Below, piece by piece: positions 26,332-34,624 of a stretch of DNA of 64,000 nucleotides. Below the pieces are notes generated by a model. That model had not been told where the DNA came from. It was given only the letters and a program-made list of their open reading frames with translations, and made no database searches. Made by a program: the position numbers and the translations under genes. This DNA is from CAZEAB01 sp964552945 (GTDB taxonomy: Archaea > Nanobdellota > Nanobdellia > Woesearchaeales > GW2011-AR9). Position 1 is the first letter of the stretch; every line of letters starts with the position of its first letter. Location of the stretch: assembly GCA_964552945.1 (NCBI GenBank), contig CAZKIP010000002.1, forward strand, positions 149,149 through 213,148, written 5' to 3'.

Positions 26332-27537
26332 CTACCCTGCAACCTTGACCATCAAACTTTCATAAACATCTACACATTTGGCAGCAGGTTCATTCCAACT
26401 AAACCTACCAACTTCTCTGGCACCATTCTCACGTAAACTATGCCACAATTCATTATAATCAAGAACACCAATAATCTTGCTAGCCATTTCTTCTATATCC
26501 CAAAAATCTACTTTCAAACAATGATTCAAAACTTCAGAAACACCCGATTGTTTAGAAATTAACACAGGAACATTGTTGTTTAAAGATTCTAGGGGAGTTA
26601 TCCCAAAAGGTTCTGAAACTGAAGGCATTACATAGAGATCAGCCAATTGGTATGCTCTATCTACATCCTTCCCTCTTAAAAATCCTGAAAAAAGAATCTT
26701 ATCACCAATACCAAGTTCAGCTGCCTTTTCTATCATAGATCTCTGCATGTCTCCACTTCCTGCCATGATAAATGTAACATCATTACGTAATTCTAATACT
26801 TTTTTTGCTGCAGAAATAAAATAATCGGGACCTTTCTGTAAAGTCACCCTGCCTAAAAACAATACATTCTTCGTCCTTTCCTTTCTAATAGGTTGAGGAG
26901 TTAGTTCAACTGCATTATGTACAACTTCAATCTTATCAGGGTTAACATTATATTTTTCAACCAATTTGTTCTTCGTAAATCTGCTAACAGCTATTATTCT
27001 ATCAGCATGTTCAAATCCTTCCCTTTCAATCTGATGCACATAAGGATGCAATCCATTACCTCCAGTCCTATCAAATTCTGTAGCATGGATGTGTAAAACT
27101 AAAGGTTTTCCCGATATTTTTTTGGCTTCATAACCTGCTTGATAAGTCATCCAGTCATGAGCATGGATTACATCATGTTCATATTTCTCAGCGACTCCTC
27201 CCGCTTGTAGAGTATATCTCCTAACTTCAGAAAATAAATTGTTCCCATACATAGATTTATTCTTAGTAGGAGAATAATTTGAATCGTTCATCATCATTGT
27301 ATATTCATCCTCTGTCATATATGCTTGTAATGGAGAATTTATTGTAACAACTTTGGCCATCATATCTGCCGCAACTAGCTTAACGTATTCAGAATCAGCA
27401 ACATCTGGCAAACGAGGCACTACAAAGGTCACATCCACCCCATTATTTGCTAAACCTTTTGTCAAACCATAACAAGCAGTTCCTAAACCTCCACTATGAT
27501 GAGGGGGGAATTCCCATCCAAACATTAAAACTTTCAA
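26332..27537 (-). CDS. Glycogen-synthase-like glycosyltransferase (GT4/GT5)
   Basis: 401 residues, GT-B fold. N-terminal MKVLMFGWEFPPHHSGGLG is the starch/glycogen synthase start; VVHNAVEL, FLGRVTLQKGPDYFISAA and SEPFGITPLESLNNNVPVLIS are the donor-site motifs. Start codon is TTG at 27537, supported by GAGGTG eight bases upstream and by the conserved N-terminus. Likely elongates an alpha-1,4-glucan from nucleotide-glucose. Between glucoamylase and amylase genes. Confidence 0.88.
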   Translation of the reverse strand: MKVLMFGWEFPPHHSGGLGTACYGLTKGLANNGVDVTFVVPRLPDVADSEYVKLVAADMMAKVVTINSPLQAYMTEDEYTMMMNDSNYSPTKNKSMYGNNLFSEVRRYTLQAGGVAEKYEHDVIHAHDWMTYQAGYEAKKISGKPLVLHIHATEFDRTGGNGLHPYVHQIEREGFEHADRIIAVSRFTKNKLVEKYNVNPDKIEVVHNAVELTPQPIRKERTKNVLFLGRVTLQKGPDYFISAAKKVLELRNDVTFIMAGSGDMQRSMIEKAAELGIGDKILFSGFLRGKDVDRAYQLADLYVMPSVSEPFGITPLESLNNNVPVLISKQSGVSEVLNHCLKVDFWDIEEMASKIIGVLDYNELWHSLRENGAREVGRFSWNEPAAKCVDVYESLMVKVAG

Positions 27538-27622
27538 AGTGAAGGCACCTCACTTTGGTGGTTCAAAAAGAGATTTATTTTTGTAACTTTCATTTCTCAA
27601 ATCATCTCCAAATAATCAGCAT

Positions 27623-29626
27623 TCATTTTTCATCCAGTTCCTTCAATTTTGGAGGATTACAATCTTTACATATCCCCAAATTATCAAGTTTCTCCAAATA
27701 TTTATTGATTGCAATTACAAAACCTGCATGACTCCAAGTTAATGGAGCAACTGAAACTGGGCCTCCAGAATGTGGATTAATCTGTTCAGAAAGGATGCCA
27801 GTTTCTAAAGCATGAGAAACAACCCAGTCAAATATCTCTATAGCAGGTTGTAACATCTCTTTATTGTATGCTTTATGGATATAATACTCAGCCATCCATA
27901 ATGAAGTTATGAACCATGGATTTCCTGGTGTTCCTTGTTTATCAATACGAAAATAATAGTCATCCGTATATCTTGCAAAACCACCACTCGAGGTATTACA
28001 TTTCAACCTTTCAACAGAAGCATCAATTGAACTTTTCACACGCTCATCATCGCTGTCAAGAACGCCAAACTGAAAAATACCATATACACTACTAAAATCT
28101 AATGTTGTATCTTTCTTTAACTCATCACCATCATAGTAAACCATTTTAACAAAATAACCCAATTCTTCATCATATAAATACTTTAGAATGGCTTTTTTAA
28201 TTGAATCAGCTACCTTAAGATACTTCTTTTCCGCTTCTTTAGTTCCAAATATTCTCTCAAAATTAGCAGCAGCATTTAATCCAGCTACAACCGTTGCACA
28301 AGTAAAAGTATGGATCCCTAACTTTTCTTCCCAAAGATCGTATGTCTCTTTAGGTAAACCTGTTTTTTTGTCAATATATGAAACCATGAAATCAGCAGCA
28401 GGACGGATAAATTTGTCAAGGTACTCCTTCATGATTTCTTTTTTACCATGTTGTACATAATGTTTCCATAAGGCATCTAGCACAAGTGCCGTTTCATCTT
28501 CTTGAATTGGTAATTGAATGTTTCCATTTTTTAACCATGAATGCCAACTGCTTCCAAGAGAGCCATCTGGACGATATTTATGAAGTAAATAACCATATCT
28601 AGTAACAACATTTACACAAAACCTGAAAAATTGGCTAGTAACCTCGGTGTGATTAGCCCTATCTAATGAACGAGCAATTAAAGCTCCATCTCTTGGCCAC
28701 ATGTAACTATAGGTATCCTTACGTGAACGAAGCATCTCTGAATCAGAAGAAGCGATTATAGAACCTCCTTTATCGGCATGCGTATTAATTATCAACAAAG
28801 AACGTTTGAATAAATCAACAACTTCATTTGAAAGACCCATGAAATTAAATTTAGTTTTGTTAACCCATTTTTTCCAATACTTCTCAGTCTTTTCTAATAA
28901 CTTTTCCGGTGTTTCCTTTAAAATCAATTCATTTAAATCCTCTACATTATGGTAACCTTTTCCAACTGCTATCCAATAAAATAACTCTTTTGACTTCTTA
29001 GCTGGTAATTGAAGATGAAATGAAATAGTTGAATCGACCGAACCATGTTCAACTGGATTGTTACTTAAAACTCCATCTTCAGCATCCTTATAAGTTCCTT
29101 CAAGACCAAATTCACCAACTAAACCTGTTGCATATTCAGTGATACCCTTTTTGGCAATACAACCATTCATTAAAAAATAACGTTTTCCTTTGTAATGAAT
29201 TACAGATTTTAATAAGGGATTGTAATAAACAGTATCCCCAATGTTTCCTTCTGAAATCTCAAATTGTTGATGAAAGAAAACTCTCACTTCCTTTTTTTCG
29301 TTTGATAAATTTTGAAAAGTCAATTTACGTAAAAAAATGTTTTGATCATAAATTACAGCATCGTTAAAAGTTATTTGTACCCCCAACCTTTCATTAACAG
29401 CTACAATATTAGTTACTAAAGTCTCTTTCTTGTATGACAAATCCTTCTTCCACTCATCAGAATCAAACCAGGTAAACATTCCATTTACCCAGATGCCAAG
29501 ATGATGAATCTTACCATTGACATGATTCTCTGAACCAACGTAGGGAAAATAGAAGTCACGTAACCTAGCATCTCTGTCTAATCCAACTAATATAGTTCCA
29601 TTTCCTAATACAAAATGTCTAGTCAT
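27623..29626 (-). CDS. Glucoamylase-like GH15 hydrolase
   Basis: 667 residues: N-terminal beta-sandwich (about 1-250) and (alpha/alpha)6 barrel with YMWPRDGALIARSL, IQEDETALVLDALW (catalytic Glu), GNPWFITSLWMAEYY and SEQINPHSGGPVSVAPLTWSHAGFV (second catalytic Glu). Releases glucose from the ends of alpha-glucans (trehalase is an alternative within GH15). No signal peptide, so intracellular. First gene of the carbohydrate run. Confidence 0.92.
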   Translation of the reverse strand: MTRHFVLGNGTILVGLDRDARLRDFYFPYVGSENHVNGKIHHLGIWVNGMFTWFDSDEWKKDLSYKKETLVTNIVAVNERLGVQITFNDAVIYDQNIFLRKLTFQNLSNEKKEVRVFFHQQFEISEGNIGDTVYYNPLLKSVIHYKGKRYFLMNGCIAKKGITEYATGLVGEFGLEGTYKDAEDGVLSNNPVEHGSVDSTISFHLQLPAKKSKELFYWIAVGKGYHNVEDLNELILKETPEKLLEKTEKYWKKWVNKTKFNFMGLSNEVVDLFKRSLLIINTHADKGGSIIASSDSEMLRSRKDTYSYMWPRDGALIARSLDRANHTEVTSQFFRFCVNVVTRYGYLLHKYRPDGSLGSSWHSWLKNGNIQLPIQEDETALVLDALWKHYVQHGKKEIMKEYLDKFIRPAADFMVSYIDKKTGLPKETYDLWEEKLGIHTFTCATVVAGLNAAANFERIFGTKEAEKKYLKVADSIKKAILKYLYDEELGYFVKMVYYDGDELKKDTTLDFSSVYGIFQFGVLDSDDERVKSSIDASVERLKCNTSSGGFARYTDDYYFRIDKQGTPGNPWFITSLWMAEYYIHKAYNKEMLQPAIEIFDWVVSHALETGILSEQINPHSGGPVSVAPLTWSHAGFVIAINKYLEKLDNLGICKDCNPPKLKELDEK

Positions 29627-29679
29627 CTTTTTTTACTTTGTTGTTCGATTGATTAAAAATAAAGTATAAAATAAAAAAA

Positions 29680-29790
29680 TTAACCACACGTAGTACAAAC
29701 ACCTTTACCTTTGATAATTTTAGGTTTTTTAGGTTTTTTTGCTTTAACAGGTTTCTTTGTAGTTTTTTTCACAACTTTTTTTTTGGCCAT
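29680..29790 (-). CDS. Micro-protein, 36 aa, Lys-rich with C-terminal CxxC
   Basis: Found by reading the gap. From ATG 29790: MAKKKVVKKTTKKPVKAK, then PKKPKIIKGKG and the ending VCTTCG. Half of the residues are Lys, arranged as K-K-P repeats as in histone-H1-like tails, and the last five are a CxxC-type pair. It lies 29 bases after the glutaredoxin stop on the same strand, so the two are likely co-transcribed. Could bind nucleic acid or be a redox partner; function unknown. Confidence 0.55.
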   Translation of the reverse strand: MAKKKVVKKTTKKPVKAKKPKKPKIIKGKGVCTTCG

Positions 29791-29819
29791 CTTAATGTCA
29801 AACTATACCTCAAAACATC

Positions 29820-30059
29820 TTACTTTTTACCTTTTTTAACAAGTTTCATGATCTCTTTGGGAGCATACCCAACAACAATGATTCCATTGATGTCAAGTAC
29901 TGGAACTCCAGTTTGACCAGATTTTTCAACCATTTCTTTTTGATTTTCAGGTTTGGTAGCATCTTTCTCAGTATAAGGAATTTTGTTTTCCTTAAGAAAT
30001 TCTTTTGTTTTTTTACACCACGGACAAACAGAAGTAGTGTAAATAGTTAATTTTCCCAT
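29820..30059 (-). CDS. Glutaredoxin-like protein (YruB type)
   Basis: 79 residues, thioredoxin fold: LTIYTTSVCPWCKKTKEFL with CPWC active site, the conserved TGVPVLDING cis-proline loop and IIVVGYAPKEIM. Reduces disulfides in the cytoplasm. A CACCTC complement upstream (GAGGTG on the coding strand) supports the ATG. Followed by the Lys-rich CxxC micro-protein. Confidence 0.93.
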   Translation of the reverse strand: MGKLTIYTTSVCPWCKKTKEFLKENKIPYTEKDATKPENQKEMVEKSGQTGVPVLDINGIIVVGYAPKEIMKLVKKGKK

Positions 30060-30157
30060 CTTTTCACCTCAATTATTTAATATATTTTTTCAAACAATTT
30101 ATTATGTAAATATTATATTTATTTTCTAAGTATTATGTTTTAGTTTATAATTCTTAC

Positions 30158-30185
30158 CATAAGTTAAAAAGTCATAAGTTAAAAA
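30158..30185. repeat. Tandem 13-bp direct repeat upstream of the permease fusion gene
   Basis: CATAAGTTAAAAA occurs at 30158-30170 and again at 30173-30185 (period 15). It lies just upstream of a TTTAAAAAC box at about 30194, so it may be an activator or repressor site; the low-complexity sequence leaves chance open. Confidence 0.4.
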
Positions 30186-30236
30186 AAAGAACATTTAAAA
30201 ACACCAACTTCTTTCCAAAAAAAAAGAGGGATGTTT

Positions 30237-32594
30237 ATGGTCAAAAAAAGAGATGAGATTAAACCGAGAAGTAGTCTTGATAAAGTTATACAATTATTAA
30301 TTCCACCTTCATTGGTGCTTCTTCTTGTTGTTACAATAATTGAATTATTCTATGGTGTTAGTAAAGGAATGGGTATCTTTATTGACATTTTCGACGTTTA
30401 TGTAATTGTCATTTTTGCTATTGATCTATATTATAGATGGTTTGATACACCTCAATTCTTTCCTTATGTTAAAAAACACATTCTTGATATCATTGCTACA
30501 ATTCCTTTCAACTTAATATTTTTAGGAATAGAAGGCCTTGTTTTAATTAGAGCTTTAAGAGGAATTAGAATTTTAGCTAGAGCTGCCAGACTTGCTAGAT
30601 TTGCAAGGTATGGACGTCTACTTAGACTAATTAGATTTGGAGCAAGGGCTCCGAGATTTATTAGGACAAGGAAATATGTCAAAAAAACAAAAATAAGGAA
30701 AGTTCAGCCTCACGAAAAAACTATGAAGAAAACTCTAAGTTTCAAGGTCATCTTATTAATTACCATCAACTCAATTATGGGAACTGGGATCTGGTTCCTT
30801 ACATCCGCTGGTGCAAAGCATGCCGGTCCAGCTTCTTTATTATCTTGGGGAATTCTTTCGCTAATATCTGTTTACATCGCCATGTGTTTTGGTGAATTAG
30901 TTTCTATGTTTCCCAAAGCTGGAGGAGTATATGAGTTTGCAAAACAATCTTATGGAAGATTCTGGTCTTTTATCATTGGTTGGACAACATCAATTGCTGG
31001 TAGTGTAACAATAGCTATGCTTCTACTTGGTGCATTGCAATATCTCATCCCTATTAAGTATGCATTTACTTATGTTCCTATTGCTATTTTTTTAATCGTT
31101 GCATTCAGTTACGTTGCTTTCAGAGGAATGCAAACATCAACCGTTGTTCTTGTAACATTCGCTCTTATTACCTTAACCGCAGTCATTGCAATAATTATTC
31201 CTGGGTTCATTAATCTTAATCCACAAAATTTTGATCCTTTCTTTGTTTTTCCAACAATGAGTGTTATTTTAGCAATCTTCTTTATTGCAGAAACCTTTTT
31301 TGGGTGGGAATCAGCAATCTTTCTGGCAGCTGAAACCAAAAACCCATCTAAGATAATGCCAAAAGCATTAATTTATGGAACTCTAATTATCGCAGTGCTA
31401 TCTTTCTTATTAGCTTTCACAGCAATGGGAACAATTCCGTGGGAACAATATTCGGCATCTCTTGCTCCACTTAAAGATTTAGGAGCCACACATTTTGGAT
31501 CAGTTGGAGGGATAATCTTTGCCGTCCTAATTTTTATTTCAGTAATTGGAGCAACTGCTGGATGGATTGTTACCGCCCCTAGATTACTGATGTCAATAGC
31601 AGAAGATAAATTATTCTTTACTCAATTTGCTAAAATTCATCCTAAACATAAAAGTCCTTACGTTTCAATAATGTTTCAAATACTGGTTGTCTCTGCTTTA
31701 GTTTTTGTTGGAGCAGGTTCTTACGAAACTTTACTTCATATGTTAATTCCTCTCATTTTAGTTGTCTATTCAGCAGTGTTGTTAAGTGTGGTAATATTGA
31801 GGTTCAAGAAACCAGAACTTAAACGACCATACAAAGTTATGTTTGGAAAAGTTGGACCTATGATTACAATTCTTTTCATGATTTTCTTACTTTACATGTT
31901 CATTGTAGAAACCCATAGTGCATTAGATATACTTAGAATTTCAGCTGGTTTGATTGCCTTTGGAATACCTGCTTACTTCGCTATTGAATTGTTTTATGAC
32001 AAAAAATATGTTACATTAAGACGTAATATGATGGCCAACTTATCTCATTATTATAACGTTATTCCATTACCTAAGCGAACCTTCAACAAAATAATTTCAT
32101 TGGTAGGTCCATTTAGTAAAAAGAAAAAAATAATGGTTTATAACTCTCCTATGGGATCATTTACTCAGAAAATTGTTAAAACTAAAATGCCTTTCCGTAA
32201 AATAATTATTGCCAATCAATCTAAAGAAGAAATTAAAGTTTTCAAAGAAAAAGTTTCTGAAAAAAATAGAAAACATATTAGTATTAAATTATTAAGAAAT
32301 TTAAAAATTCCTACAGATTGCGAAAGAGTAGATTCATTTGTTTCCTTTAATGACATAGGTTATGTTAAAGATGTCCCTGCATTTGTTCATGATGTAAAAA
32401 GAATTCTTAATAAGAAAGGGAAATTTTGTTTCTATAGTAAAAGTAATTTTATGAACATTTCACCAAATGCCATATTGGTTGAAGACAAGAAAAAGATTCT
32501 TGCCCTGTTCAAGAAAGAAAAGTTATCAGTAAATTATTCCAGAAGAAAAAGATTATTTAAAACAGAGATTTTTATCTATGGAAAAAAGAGGTAA
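30237..32594 (+). CDS. Three-part fusion: voltage-sensor-like domain, APC amino-acid permease, methyltransferase-like tail
   Basis: 785 residues from the second ATG (30237), which fits GAGGG spacing better than 30231. Numbering below is from 30231. Residues about 20-145 look like a voltage sensor: S1 (LVLLLVVTIIELF), S2 (VYVIVIFAIDLYYRW), S3 (KKHILDIIATIPF) and an S4 with Arg every three or so residues (RALRGIRILARAARLARFAR). Residues about 166-600 are a 12-helix APC amino-acid permease (INSIMGTGIWFLTSAGAK; GELVSMFPKAGGVYEFAK). Residues about 630-787 resemble a degenerate Rossmann methyltransferase (VDSFVSFNDIGYV; DVKRILNKKGKFCFYSKSNFM) without the Gly-rich SAM loop. No pore domain. Confidence 0.82.
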   Translation: MVKKRDEIKPRSSLDKVIQLLIPPSLVLLLVVTIIELFYGVSKGMGIFIDIFDVYVIVIFAIDLYYRWFDTPQFFPYVKKHILDIIATIPFNLIFLGIEGLVLIRALRGIRILARAARLARFARYGRLLRLIRFGARAPRFIRTRKYVKKTKIRKVQPHEKTMKKTLSFKVILLITINSIMGTGIWFLTSAGAKHAGPASLLSWGILSLISVYIAMCFGELVSMFPKAGGVYEFAKQSYGRFWSFIIGWTTSIAGSVTIAMLLLGALQYLIPIKYAFTYVPIAIFLIVAFSYVAFRGMQTSTVVLVTFALITLTAVIAIIIPGFINLNPQNFDPFFVFPTMSVILAIFFIAETFFGWESAIFLAAETKNPSKIMPKALIYGTLIIAVLSFLLAFTAMGTIPWEQYSASLAPLKDLGATHFGSVGGIIFAVLIFISVIGATAGWIVTAPRLLMSIAEDKLFFTQFAKIHPKHKSPYVSIMFQILVVSALVFVGAGSYETLLHMLIPLILVVYSAVLLSVVILRFKKPELKRPYKVMFGKVGPMITILFMIFLLYMFIVETHSALDILRISAGLIAFGIPAYFAIELFYDKKYVTLRRNMMANLSHYYNVIPLPKRTFNKIISLVGPFSKKKKIMVYNSPMGSFTQKIVKTKMPFRKIIIANQSKEEIKVFKEKVSEKNRKHISIKLLRNLKIPTDCERVDSFVSFNDIGYVKDVPAFVHDVKRILNKKGKFCFYSKSNFMNISPNAILVEDKKKILALFKKEKLSVNYSRRKRLFKTEIFIYGKKR

Positions 32595-32602
32595 TATAAT
32601 AT

Positions 32603-33013
32603 TCATAGAACCTTAAATTTTTCTTTTTTTTTGATAAAATCAATAGATAATGAATTTATACAAAATCTTTTACCAGTTGGTTCAGGACCATCATCAAAAA
32701 TATGTCCCAAATGGCTACCACATTTTTTGCATGTAACTTCGGTTCTTTTCATTCCAAGACTAGAATCATCATTGAATTCTATAGCATCTTTTTTTGCATC
32801 GTAAAAGCTGGGCCATCCACAAGATGAATCATATTTTGTGTCTGATGAAAATAATTCATTGCCACAAGCAGCACAAAGATACTTCCCTTTTTTATCATAC
32901 TTGACATATTTTCCACTGAAAGGAGCTTCCGTCCCCTTTTCTCTCAAAACGTGGTATTCTTCAGGAGTAAGTTTCTTTTTCCATTCTTCTTCAGATATGG
33001 CCACTTTCTTCAT
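32603..33013 (-). CDS. msrB: Peptide methionine (R)-S-oxide reductase MsrB
   Basis: 136 residues. Two zinc CxxC motifs (CAAC and CKKC), CGWPSFYDA, GSHLGHIFDDGP and the catalytic cysteine in GKRFCINSLSIDF. Repairs R-methionine sulfoxide in proteins using thioredoxin. Full family length. Fits the window's other oxidant-defence genes. Convergent with the permease fusion gene. Confidence 0.96.
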   Translation of the reverse strand: MKKVAISEEEWKKKLTPEEYHVLREKGTEAPFSGKYVKYDKKGKYLCAACGNELFSSDTKYDSSCGWPSFYDAKKDAIEFNDDSSLGMKRTEVTCKKCGSHLGHIFDDGPEPTGKRFCINSLSIDFIKKKEKFKVL

Positions 33014-33107
33014 ATTCTGTAGCAGATTGTTTTCATCTATAAAGTTTTTGATTCAAAAATAAGTGTTATACAAAAAATTTATAACTAACAGTAAACAAAA
33101 TCATGAA

Positions 33108-33440
33108 ATGGCAATAACATGGAATGATTTTGAAAAAGTAGAAATGAGAGTTGGTACTATCATTGATGCAGAAGATTTTCCTAAAGCTAGGAATCCAGCA
33201 TATAAATTAAAAATAAACTTTGGAGATAATGGAATCAAACAATCAAGCGCGCAAATTAAAAAATTATACAATAAAGAAGATTTAATAGGAAAACAAATTA
33301 TTGCAGTAACAAATTTCCCACCTAAACAAATTGCTAATTTTATGTCAGAGTGTTTGGTTCTCGGCATTGTTCTAATAAATAACGAGGTGGTTTTATTTCA
33401 TCCAGAAAGAGAAGTGACCAATGGATTACGTATTGCATAA
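33108..33440 (+). CDS. csaA: CsaA/EMAP-like tRNA-binding OB-fold protein
   Basis: 110 residues: WNDFEKVEMRVGTIIDAEDFPKA, IKQSSAQIKKLY, GKQIIAVTNFPPKQIANFMSE and late VVLFHPEREVTNGLRI, the whole CsaA chain. Binds tRNA or acts as a chaperone; close to the C-terminal domain of MetRS. Start chosen at 33108: TTTATAA box about 26 bases upstream and canonical N-terminus; an in-frame ATG at 33063 is too far upstream of it. Confidence 0.92.
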   Translation: MAITWNDFEKVEMRVGTIIDAEDFPKARNPAYKLKINFGDNGIKQSSAQIKKLYNKEDLIGKQIIAVTNFPPKQIANFMSECLVLGIVLINNEVVLFHPEREVTNGLRIA

Positions 33441-33442
33441 AA

Positions 33443-34624
33443 TCAGATGTACTTCTTTCCAACTACTTTATACGCTTCTCTAAAAGGCATGCCTTTCTCA
33501 ACTAACTTATATGCTTCTTCTGTGGCATACAACTCATCACTCATTGCATCAGAACACTTCTTCTCATTCATTTGTATGTTAGACACAACTAAAGAAGCAA
33601 TAGCCAAAGATTGTTTAACAATATCTACTGAGTTCATTAAAGGTTCTTTAGTAAGTTGCACATCTCTGTTATATCCAGACATTAAATTAGTAATCAAACT
33701 TTTTATTTTAAACTCCTCGCCCAGAATCACATAATACTTTGCTTTAAGTAATTCTAAAACATCTGGATTCTTTTTTTGCGGCATGATTGAACTTCCAGTA
33801 CAAAATTCTGTAGGCAATTTAATAAAACCAAATTCTTTCATGCTAAATAACAATAAATCAGTTGCTAATTTATTCAGATCAAACATTATTGATGAAATCA
33901 CATTTACAATTTGTCCAGCAAATTTTCCTCTACTTAATTGGCAATACATTGGATTTTTCATTACTTTTGAGAAATTCAATTCTTTAGCAGTGAGAGTTTT
34001 ATCTATCTTAAAAACAGGTACTCCAAAACCTGCAGCACTACCTAAAGGATTCTGATCTACTAAAGTGATAACAAAATCAAGTAACAAAATGTTGTCCTTC
34101 ATCGAATCTTTGAAACTACCTATCCACGTTTTAACATTGGTTGGCATTGCTTTCTGCATATGCGTATAACCAGGAATCTCTATATTCCCATTAAGATTAA
34201 TGAATGTCTCCATCTCCCGAATAACCCCTAAAGACAATTTTTTTATCTCTAATAGCTCTTCCTTCTGATATAACCTAATAGCAGTAAGAACTTGATCATT
34301 TCTTGACCTCCCTGTATGTATCTTCTTACCTAACTCACCAAACTTAGAAATTAAAAAATTCTCAATAGCTGTATGACAATCCTCATCCTGTTGTTTCAAA
34401 ATAAATTTACCCTCAGAATTCAACTGAATTATCTCATTTAATCCTGAAATTAATTTATTGAGTTCTAATGAGTCAAGCAAATTTATGCTCTTCAACATTT
34501 TTGCATGAGCTATTGAGGCAAGACAATCATATTTCACCAGCTTTTTATCTAGCAAAATATCATTTCCTACTGTAAATTTTTCAATCTCTTTCTCTAGTTT
34601 GATTCCCTTATCCCATATTTTCAT
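33443..34624 (-). CDS. argH: Argininosuccinate lyase
   Basis: 393 residues of the fumarase/aspartase superfamily. HTGRSRNDQVLTAIRLY, DQNPLGSAAGFG and the signature loop GSSIMPQKKNPD are present. Splits argininosuccinate into arginine and fumarate. Shorter than the usual about 460 residues because the C-terminal part is reduced. Its start lies 17 bases inside the end of argG, so the pair is co-translated. Confidence 0.96.
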   Translation of the reverse strand: MKIWDKGIKLEKEIEKFTVGNDILLDKKLVKYDCLASIAHAKMLKSINLLDSLELNKLISGLNEIIQLNSEGKFILKQQDEDCHTAIENFLISKFGELGKKIHTGRSRNDQVLTAIRLYQKEELLEIKKLSLGVIREMETFINLNGNIEIPGYTHMQKAMPTNVKTWIGSFKDSMKDNILLLDFVITLVDQNPLGSAAGFGVPVFKIDKTLTAKELNFSKVMKNPMYCQLSRGKFAGQIVNVISSIMFDLNKLATDLLLFSMKEFGFIKLPTEFCTGSSIMPQKKNPDVLELLKAKYYVILGEEFKIKSLITNLMSGYNRDVQLTKEPLMNSVDIVKQSLAIASLVVSNIQMNEKKCSDAMSDELYATEEAYKLVEKGMPFREAYKVVGKKYI

